From Ustilago trichophora (lineage: Eukaryota > Basidiomycota > Ustilaginomycetes > Ustilaginales > Ustilaginaceae), in assembly GCA_900323505.1 (NCBI GenBank), contig OOIN01000031.1, positions 124,001 through 188,000 on the forward strand: a stretch of DNA of 64,000 bases. The letters run 5' to 3'. The first letter of the stretch is position 1. Every line of letters starts with the position of its first letter. Of the stretch, positions 53,232 through 63,400 are shown piece by piece. A model generated the notes under the pieces. The model searched no databases. It was not told the origin of the DNA and was given only the letters and a program-made list of their open reading frames with translations. Both the position numbers and the translations under genes were made by a program.

Positions 53232-54414
53232 GTTTGCGAAGTGCTATGTGATGGTTGGCCGTCCATATTGCCGCCTTGGTCTTGATCTGTCCTTTTGACG
53301 CACTCAAACTTGAATCATACCGCGCCGCATTCTCCTTCTTTCATGTCCTCTTCAGAGCATCAAGTTTGTTGCAAAGAGGCCGCCCTTCAAGCGTTATCAA
53401 CTCTTTCACCACCAAAGCCCAGAAGGACACAAAAGAGGCCGGGTTTGGCTAAAGTAAGTGACATTGATTGAATTCCTGCATCTCGTCTCGCCACGCCATT
53501 CAGTAGCCGAGGTTCAAGAGATGAGAGGGTCTGGACTGCCATGAGCCATGAGCAGGAATTGGATCTACTGTACTGTGGCCGCGCAACATTTTCATCGCGC
53601 GCTGCTGTCGCCTTGTGCACACTGTCCTTGACTCACAACCTTGGGCCGACGTATCCGAACCCTTACCTTCACTATCCAGATCGCGCAATACATTACAGTA
53701 CATTGTATGTAACATGGCTGTCGGAACAGCGACTACGTGTCAATGCAGGTACGCAAAACGTAGCAAAATTAGCTACAGTACAGTCAAAACTACCGCATCT
53801 CACCTCACTCTTTGTGTGTGTTTTTTTCAGCTGTACTTTGTTCTGTACTGTACCTTAATGCTTGCCATCGGCCAATCATGATGACCTTGATGCAAGCTGC
53901 TGTCATTCTAGGCCCAAAACTTTTAAGCTCCAAATCATCCTCAATCCCCCCCTCCTCATGCTTGGCGAAACATCTTTCCCCAGTCAATTCACTCACCGCT
54001 TCCGAACTTGCAGAGTTTTCCGATGAGATCCGACGACCAACCACACACACACCAACATTACTGTACAATCAGATCCGTATTCGACATGCCCAGCTACACT
54101 TTGTATGACCCAACTCACTTCGCATAGACGGCACATTTCACACGGATCGCTTTCCGATGCTATATTCCCTTAATGGGCTCAACCAAGCCTCCCCTCTCAC
54201 GATATCCAAGACAAACACACACTTGTTTCTTCCATCCTTCCCTCACACCGCTCTAGCTTGCACGTTGCTCACCATCCTCCCCTTGCTTGCACCCGCATCA
54301 CTAGAAATGATAATAATAATAAAAAAGGCGAGTCAATGATGTGTTTACTAGTTACAGATGAGTTATAGCTTGCTTTGTTCTGCTTTGTTTCGTTTTGCTT
54401 TGCTTGTCATATCT
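51568..54414. other. Intergenic region (pde1 / Tom1-like), no HECT sequence
   Basis: About 2.8 kb. Near pde1 the minus strand is CT-rich, fitting a leader. It contains GA runs (near 52391-52405 and 52709-52733), a CT microsatellite (53185-53231) and a cluster of six TACTGTA/TACAGTA sites (52814-54065). I looked on the minus strand for the missing 3' part of the Tom1-like gene and saw only short frames without HECT-like motifs. Confidence 0.6.
53185..53231. repeat. CT microsatellite
   Basis: More than 20 CT dinucleotides with one TTT interruption; the longest such run in the window. Confidence 0.85.
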
Positions 54415-57400
54415 TCAACGACCAGTCACAATGTAATCCAGCGCACGAAGACATCGCAACAGCACAGCTTGCGAATTGTACGGGCTCGCCAACTGCGCCA
54501 GTGACTCGGACTGAATCCTCTGCCCGCCACTCATCGAAGAGATACGATCCGTAATCGTCGGTCCAGCAATCACGATTCCAGATTGAGTCACTCCCGCCGA
54601 AGCCGCAGCCGCAGCCGCTTGCGCTTGCGCTGCTACACCACCCGAAGCATCCGCCGAAGGGCCTCCGCCACTTTCGCCCTTCTTCTCCCCTTCTTCCTCA
54701 TCATCTTCCTCCGCAGGTTCAGGAAGTTTCTCCAGCAGATCATCCATCGTCACCATCAGGAACTTGACCGCTACATTGGCCTGCTTTTGGAGTGCCTTGC
54801 AGATCGTGTCTTGCGCTCCTTCAATGATCAACAGATGCGAAGCGATCGCCAGTGTGTGTTGGAAGCCCTTGCTTGAAATCGGGGCCACCAGAGGCTTGAC
54901 AACATGTTTCAAGTTCTCGGCAGGGATCGTAGGCAATGCAGACAGACCTCCGTCGGCTCGAGCTTCTGCCGCTTTGGGCTCGGTCGGCGCTGCTGCTCCT
55001 CCTGCAGTTGCACCGCTGTTGCGAGTACCTGCTGCTGTTGATGGCGCCGCTTCGGTACCGGCTCCAGCTGCGGCACCTCCATCAGCAGAAGCAGGGCCAG
55101 GTCCATCGCTTCGCACCATGTCCGTACTCGTTGCTGCTTCCGCCGTAGACTCCGATGCACCGGTCGCCGGCTTAGCATTAGCATCGGCAGGCTTCGAAAT
55201 CACCGCCTGCAGAGGCCTGGTCACAGTGCTGATCAGCGCCAGCAAAGGGTCCAGAATCTGGTTGTTGCTGACAATCGACTCCTTGGACAGCAGATGGAGC
55301 AAGACGTTAAGTGGAGCCAGACCACGCTCGGAGGCATCTTTCTCCTTCTCCTTCTCCTTCTCTTTCTCCTTCTCCTTCTCCTTCTCCTTCCCCTTGGCTC
55401 GCTTGGGCGGTCGTGCGTCGTCTCGCAAAAAGTACAACGCTGCCTGCATATTGACCGACGTCAGGTGGAGCAAAGTGTCGATGCTGCGAGAGGCAATCAG
55501 GAACGGTGCCTCGTCACCCGTCTTGGAAAGAGGTGCTGTCGAGCTCGAAGAGCCTTGGCCGCCCGGAGTCGATGCCTGGAAAGCGCTAGCTGGTCCCGAG
55601 TTCGCTCGCTTGGGAGTCGGTCTCGATGGAGTCGAATGCATCCGGTTAGCTCGGTTGCTCATCGACACAAACGAGCGATCGACGGCGTGCGCGTCCACCG
55701 ATCCCTCCGAAAGAACCATCAAGAGCAGGTTGAGCAGCTCCGAACGCGTCTTGGCATTCTCTGACAGGTTGGCCAGTACCTTGTGCAGAGCCGTCTGCTT
55801 GGCGTTCATCTGTGGGAAGAAGAGCAAGCGCACCAGAGTGGCAACGCCGGACTTGTCGAGCAGCTGAATTGCGTCACGCGGTCCCACCTTCTTCGAAGGG
55901 TCAGCGTGACCAGCGTCGCGGCCGTCAGCACCGCCGGGTCGTGGTCCACCAGATACGTTGAGCATTCGAATCGGCATGTTGCCGAGGCGAGGAGCGGCCG
56001 AGGAAGCCGGCACAGCGCGAACCGTACCGCTAGAGACATCCTGACTGTCTTCTTCCTCTTCGAATCGACGGTGCTGTCGGTGTCGACCATCAGCAGGGTC
56101 AATGCCCAAAGTTGTAGCCATGGAGTCAAGAACATCTCTTTCGAAGTCGTCATCATCCCTAAGGATCTCCTCGATCGTATCGGCGGAGAACGAGTAGCCC
56201 GAAGCTTCATTGCCTCGGTTAGCGGAGCTAGCGCCCTCTCCAGCGGGTCGAGTGTTGGAAGAAGCGGATGCACCTTCGCCAGCAGCTTGTCCTCCGGTGC
56301 CTTGGCCGGGTCGGTCAGCATTACCACGGGAGGCCATTTGCTCGCGGGCCCTGCGTCGCGAAGTCTCGATGGCTTCCTGCTGGATCACCTCAGCGCGCAG
56401 CTCAGGCGGCAGTGCGTCGAGGAATTCGGGCGCAATGCTCGTTGGCTGAGGCAGGTTGCTTGTGGCTTCGGCGGCTCGGCGCTCTCGGAAGTGCTGGTTG
56501 AGCACCTCCTCTCGCAAGTCGTCGGGAAGCGCTTCGAGGAAGGTAGGGTCAATACCAGTGTCGGTGATGTCAATCTCTTCGCCGTTGATCGTGATCGTGG
56601 CACGCTCGGCAGCAGGGGCCTGTGCGTGTCCGCTGGATGTGGCCGCTGCAGCAGCTGGTGCTTGCGCAGGCTGTGTCGAGGACGTGCTAGCCTGAGCAGG
56701 CTCGGCATCTACCATTTCGACGTCGTCGGCCACAGCAGTAGCAGGAGCGGCTGCGCTCTGAGACCCAGGAGCACCCGCTGTGGCGGAGGCAGCAGCCACG
56801 GGAACATCCGCATCGCTGTTCTGCACGCCTTCTCGGCCGTCTGTCTGCTGCTGTTCGGAGGCCGTAGCTCGTGCTTCGCCCGCAGCGTTCGCGTCGGCAA
56901 CCATTTGCCTGGCTCGAGCTTCACTCTCATGCAGACTCTCGCGAGCCTCTTCGAGCTCCTTCTCGGTACGCTCCTTGCTTTCGCGTAGCTTCTTGATCTC
57001 GATCTCGGCCTGCTCTCGTGTCTGCTTGGCCTGTTCAAGCTTCTTGCGGTCCTCTTCGAGCTTGCGGCGAGTCTCGAGCCGGTTCTTCTTGAAGCCAGGC
57101 ATGAGCGCATTGATGAGGTGAGCGCGCATCTTGGAGGTTCGCTCGCTTGAGACGGACGAAGACGGAAGCAGGACGAGCGCCTCCTCAGACCATCTCGTGA
57201 TGGTGGGCATGGGCGTGAACGACTGCGAAAGGACGACAGGATCATTCTGCGCGGCAGCCTGTCGACTGTTGGGGGCTCTCTGGTCACCTCCAAGCACGGC
57301 CTGGCCATGATGCGTGTGGCTGTGATGGTGATGATGGTGACCTCCACGTCCCAGACGGCCGCCCACGTTGATGCCATCGATGCGCATTCGGCCGCCATCG

Positions 57401-60400
57401 CCAACCTCGATTCGGATACCTTGGTTGGTGGCACCGCCGCGAGTGAGAAGGTTCTCGAGGAACTGCAAAGCGCCTTCTCCGACAAAGTCCTCGACCGATT
57501 GGGCCCAATCCGCGTAGCCAGAGGGGAGCTGCCCACCGCCAGAACTGCGGCGAGTGATCCGGCCAGCGTGACGGCTAGCGTCAGCGTCGGATTGATCGAC
57601 CAGCAAGGGGTGCGTCGAGATCTCATCAGAGGGAGGTGCTGCACGACGGGGAGCCATCATCGAGTCAAAGTCGAGCAGGTTGCGTCGACGATGGCCGCCC
57701 GTGCCGCCGTTGGTCATGTTTGCAATGGCGTTGGGCAGGAAGAAGTTGGGCGGGAATATGCCTGCAGTTCGTGGACGATCGCCAGAAGTGCCAGAACCAG
57801 CGGTACGAGGATCATGAACAGCAGTCCAGCCCCAGTTGGCACCAAATCGGTCGTCAACGGGAGCAGCGTACTCTTCGGCGAGCTCGAGCTGCGACATGTC
57901 GTCTCCGTCCATGCCGTCGTCCATCGAGTCCTCTTCGAGCATCTCGATCTCTTCTTCATCCATCATGCCGTCGCCCATGTCGCCTTCCATTAGAGCTTCG
58001 TCAAACTCCTCGGGAATCGCTGGCATGCCATCCTCACCGTCTTCAAAGACAAAATCGAGCGCCTCTTCGTCCTCGTCGTCCAGATCAGTGCCATCGTCCT
58101 CCTCGTCATCCTCGTCGGTCCACTCATCCTCCTCGTCCACGATGCTGATATCGTCGCCGTGGCTACCGTGCCCGTGAGATAGAGTGTGGCCGTCATCATC
58201 CGAGTCGGAATCGTCGTCACTCGAGTCGTCCATGTCAGTGTCGGAATCAGTGATCTCCATGACGTGCCCTTCGTCGCCATCCAAGCCCTCAAGCTCCTCG
58301 TCGCTGGACAGTTCGCTACCGGTCTCGGAGTCAAAGTCCTCCATCTCCATGTCCTCATCGTCGTCCATATCTTCGTCCGACATCTCGTCGTCATCGAAGC
58401 CTGTCTCCATCTCGCCGGTGTGCATGCCGAGCGACGAGTTGCGGTAGAAGTCGGGGGTCTCTTCACGCTCGATGTCTTCGTCGTCTTCATCATCCTCCTC
58501 GTCAAAGTCCTCCTCCATATCGTAGTCCGAAGAAAAGTCGGTCTCATCCTCAGACTCATCGATGACCGCACGGCCGCCGTTCTTGTCCTTGGCCTTGCCC
58601 ATCTTGATGGCGACCTTGGTGAGGTGTTCGAGCGGTCGCAAGATGGCTTCGAGGAGCGACTTGACTGTGGGTAGGTTGAGATCCACATCCGCAATGGCGC
58701 TGGTAAGAACGGTGACGTAGTTCTTCTCCAGCATGGTCTTGGCCATGTGAAGAGTGAGGTCCTCGGTCTGCTTGCCGCCTGTGCTGTTGGGGCGAGCGAT
58801 TAGGAGTCGGTAGCAAAGATCGCTGAGCGCGTAGAGGCGACCGTAACGCACCTCGATGGGCTCTGAGGAAGAGGCGGCTTCCTTGATGGATCGAGCGATC
58901 GCATCCAGCACCGTTTTGCGGACAGTGATTAGATCCGCGGGCACCTCTTTGACATCGATGTGCACCGTCACATCTGCCGTGAGGGCGACAAGCACCGACA
59001 TGGCCCAATTGGACAGCGTCATCTTCCTGCGCAGCTCGGTACCGCTGTACGAGTTCAAGAAGCCCGCTGGTACAAGCTCGGTCAGGAACGTGCCCAGGAT
59101 GCCTGCGCGCGATCTAGCAGCATCCTTGCCTCCGGGAGTACCTGAAGCCCATGAGACGCTAGCCGAAGAGTTGGCAGCAGGCGTCGAGATCGGGGTTGCA
59201 ACGGTGCCAGCAGCAGCGGCGAAAAGACGCTTCTTACTAAAGTTGACGAAGGACGTCTTACAGGTAGAGTAGGACGAGAGAAGCTCAGTCAAGCACTGCA
59301 TGATGAACGAGGTGTAGAAAAAGGCAATGTCGTCTTGCTTCTCTTCCTCGGTCTTCTCCTTTCCGGGGCTGCCAGCGACTGCAGCTGCACCGTTGGTAGT
59401 GCCGGTCGACGTGGCTTCGGAAGCATCCGTGTTGCTGCTGCTGGAAGCGGCCGGGTTCGTTGGGTCGCCAGTGGATGCAGTCGCCGACGACTGTGGCTTC
59501 CTGCCGGTGGTCTTGAGGAGCTCGGTGAGAAGGAAACCCATCAAACCATCTAGCTCCTCGGAGGGTGCATTGGTCGCGGACGCCTGGGCTGACTTGAAGA
59601 AAGCGGGCTCGTCTGCGGTCTTTGGATTGCCACCATCGGCGGTCGCGTCCATCGGATCATCACCAAGATGCAGGCTTGCCAAGCTGGCTTGTCCGTTGCC
59701 GGCGAGATCAGAAGGCGACTCCTTTGCGCCGCCTTCGGTCGCGGCCGAGTCTTGGAGCAGCTTGATGTGACCACTGCCCTTGGTAGGGGAATACTCGGTC
59801 ATCTCGACCTTGGCAACGGCGGCTTCGAGGAAGACATCGGGGTCGCGAAGGACAGCACAGTCGAGCTGACGAACCAGGGTCGAAGTGTCGCTGGTCTTGT
59901 TGCGTGACTGTGCCACCAGACTGTGGATCTCCTGCTTCATGACTGTGGCCAGCGTCTGGGCATCCTCCACGATGTGGCGAAGCACGATCGCCACGAACGG
60001 CTGACAGCCAGAGACTTGCTTTGGCTCCAGCACTCGGAATGGCTCAAAGATCAATCGGACGCCACCCTCGCGGGCGAAGCGAGCTGCATAAGAATGGGTG
60101 CGAGTCAAGACCGTCAGCAGACGGAAGGCGGCCAGAAGATCGTTCCTCTCCAACGTGGTTGCCTCTCGGAAAATTTGGAGGGCAAAATGGAAGAGTGCGT
60201 CCGAGATTGGCACCGAGCCAACGCGAACTTGCGGCAGGACAGTCTTGTCCGAGGCTCCAGCGGACGCCGCACCGTCGGCTTTGGCTTCGGCCGACCTTGC
60301 GTCCGTCTCGCCGGATCCGTCGGATGGAGTGGATTCGGCTGCCACTGGGGCATCGAGATACGAGTCGTTGGTCTTGACCTCGACAATGTCCTCGGAGAAG

Positions 60401-63400
60401 CCTAGGATGCCCACAAGAGCGAGGATGAGCGAGGCAAGCCATTTGGGCGTGGAAGTGGACTTGGACGTCTCGGCAGAAGACGAAGACTCCGCGGACTGCG
60501 TTACCGATGCGGCGGGAGTCGAGCTGCGGTTGCCATAGAGCTGAATGAGACCTTCCAGCGACTTGAGCACCGAGGTGGCGACATCGCGGTCGAGCAGCTT
60601 AAAGATCTGCTCATCGTGCAAGACGAGGGCAAGGAGCTGCATGCGCAGAGCCACAAAATCGGCCTTGACACCGAAGGCACCCGAGGCTTCAGAGTCAATG
60701 ACCTTGACGATTGTCTCGATGTACTTCATCGCCTTGACTCGGTCCGACGCCTCGAGCATGATGGCGGACTTGACCTCGAACACCAATGCGGGGTGATGAT
60801 CAGCGAGCTCAAGCCCGCGCTCGACGAGGGAGGCGCGAAGTTCGGCACGAAGCTTCTCCAAGTCAGCCCGAAGCTTGGCTACCTTGTCCGTGTCCATAGT
60901 GTCGTCGGTCTCCTTGCCACTGGCTGGATCAGCAGACTCGCTCTTGTCGCCAGCGTCGGTCATGGCTGCGTCCTGCACGTCGGCAGAAGCATCTGCTGCA
61001 GAGGTGGTGACAGCAGGCGCTGCAGCATCGGTCATCTGATCCTCCGCGCTCTCTGTGTTGCCGTTGGTAGTTCCAGCCTCGGAAGCCTGGCCAACCGTGG
61101 CCTGAGCTTCGGTGGTCGAGCGGTCAGCAGTTGAGTCGGTGGCAACACGAGCTCCATCCTGTCCTTCGGTCACGTTGGTGTTGCTCTCGTCTAGACCCGT
61201 CAGGTTGGGATTGTCTCGGTAGTGAACAACAAGGTCGTCGTGTGCCAACAGAAACTCGGTGGCGGCGTTCAAGTTGTTCTGGCAACGAGACAGAGCATGA
61301 CGCGCCGCGTTCGCTGGGAATCCCATGTCGACCATGGTGCGAACCCGCTCTTCGTTGGGTGGCCTACGCACGGGAGCAGGAACCACTCGGGGCGCGCTGC
61401 CGAAGGCGAAGGGGTTGCGCAAATTGAGCAGGCCTGGGATTGCCGATTCGAGCGTCCCCGATGCGCCCGAAGTGGCCGAGGTGGCGGTGGTGGGCTTCTT
61501 GGGGGCGGGAGCGGTCTCGTTCTGTGCCTTGAGGATAGTAAGCAGATTCTGTAGCATCAAGCGGTTGACGGAAGCAGGCAGCGACGGAAGCCACGGCTTC
61601 TCCCAGGCAGACAGAAGCAGCGAGAGCACCTCGGAGCGGATCTTGACCAAGTAGGCATGCGGCTCAAAGACGTCTTTGCCACCATCGCGGATGAGCTGAG
61701 TAGTCTGAGCCGATTCGATGAGCCCCTTACAATGTACAAGCTTGAGCAGCAGGCCAAGAGTGACCTTGAGACCACCGCAGGTATGGCCAAGCTTGATGCC
61801 GGCTTCATCGATATCCGTCACGGACGACTCGATACGGTTGCCGTGCCCGTGGTAGAATCGATCGATCTCGGCCACATATCGGCGGAAATGGTCAAAGAGC
61901 AAGTCCAGGCCGCCTTGCTTGTCAAAGGCTCGCAGGATGGCGGAATAGACGACGGGCGAGCTGGGACGCTCATCAAAGAGAAGGCAGCTCGTCTGACAGA
62001 TGGTGAGGGTTGCAAACGCAAAGCTGTTGATGCCGTTGCTCGACTCTCGCCAGGTGAGATGCTCCTTGAGGAACTTGGCAATCTCGACCGAGGCCGTATA
62101 CGATGCCGCCTTGTGGGCTGCATCGACGCTGCGGCGCGGCGCCAAGTAGCGAACGGTCTCTTCAAACAGCGAGGTGAGCGAAGATGGGATCTGCGATGCC
62201 ACATAGCGCAGCGCAGCCGCGTTACGCTGTCGCGGGTCCTCCTCCTGAGGCTGCGAGGCGTCTGTCGGCTGGGCTCGCTGCTGAACGGTTCCAGCGAGAT
62301 CCTGCAAGAGATCGTCGGGAACACCATGCTGAGAGGGGCGTTGCACTTGCGTGGACGAACCAGTCGCGCCGCTCGCATTGGAAGAGGATGCAGCCGACTG
62401 CCCAACGGCACTGGAGAAAGATGGCTGCTGCGAATCTCCTGAGCTTTGAGAATCGGCCGGTGCGGCACCTGTGGGCTTAGCATCGGCATCCGCTGTGAGC
62501 GTCGCGGAGGGCGGGGGCGGAGGAGGCAGCGAGGTCTTGAGCAGCATGTTCTCCCAAGCACAAGCACGATGGATGGCGCCGAGCTCTGCGATGCTAATGG
62601 TTCCAGATGTGTTGCTGGCGACAAGCGTCTGCAGGAAGATGGAAGGCAGCTTGTGACCGACGTACGTGATGGTGCACACGTCAGTGAACAGATGAGTGCG
62701 CGAGCACAGACCCACAAGCCTGCGGAAGGCGAGATTGGCACGCTCGGCATCGGCCTCGTCGCGTGGAGTGGCCATCCACAAGAGACGCGAGACGGTGTTG
62801 TCGTATGTCATGGAGGCGAAGGACTTGTCCTTCACTTCGAAGAGTGCTGCGACTTCCTCGGACGCGGCTTTTACATCTCGGAGCATGGCAATCAAGACGG
62901 TGCTGGGACTGATCTCGGCCATGTAGCGAACGAGCGAGATGAGCGAGTCGGCAAGCAACGAGGCGCAAAAGTCGTAGGGAAGGCAGGGCAGCGAGTAGAA
63001 GCCGAGCAGCTTGTCGAGTCCGTCCAGCTTGATAAAGTCCTTGCAGTGTGAAGTGGTCTGGAAGAGGCCTTCGAGGAAGCGGGCCACAATGTCGATGGAA
63101 GCAATGACCGGGTTCGACTCGAGCTTGGTGCTGTCCTCCTTGCGGATCGGGTCGGGCTCATCGGTTAGGACGTCAGCCAATGCAACCGAGCGACCACCGG
63201 TGGAGCCAGCAGAGGCGGCGGCGGCAGCTTCGTCCGCAATGGCGTCGCCGACGGGGAGCAGACCGTATGCAGCACGCGCCTTGGGCTCCTCGGGAGGCGT
63301 AAAGTTGCGACCCATCTGATCAATCTCTTGGAGCGACTTCATGATGGAATCCATGACGAGCGTCTTGATACTAGGCTGGTGACGCATGAGCTCGTCGATC

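Noticed and set aside
54340..54430. Splice donor at the Tom1-like stop that would lead to a HECT exon
   Set aside because: No good GTRAGT-type donor is present around the stop and no HECT-like sequence follows for 2.8 kb before pde1.
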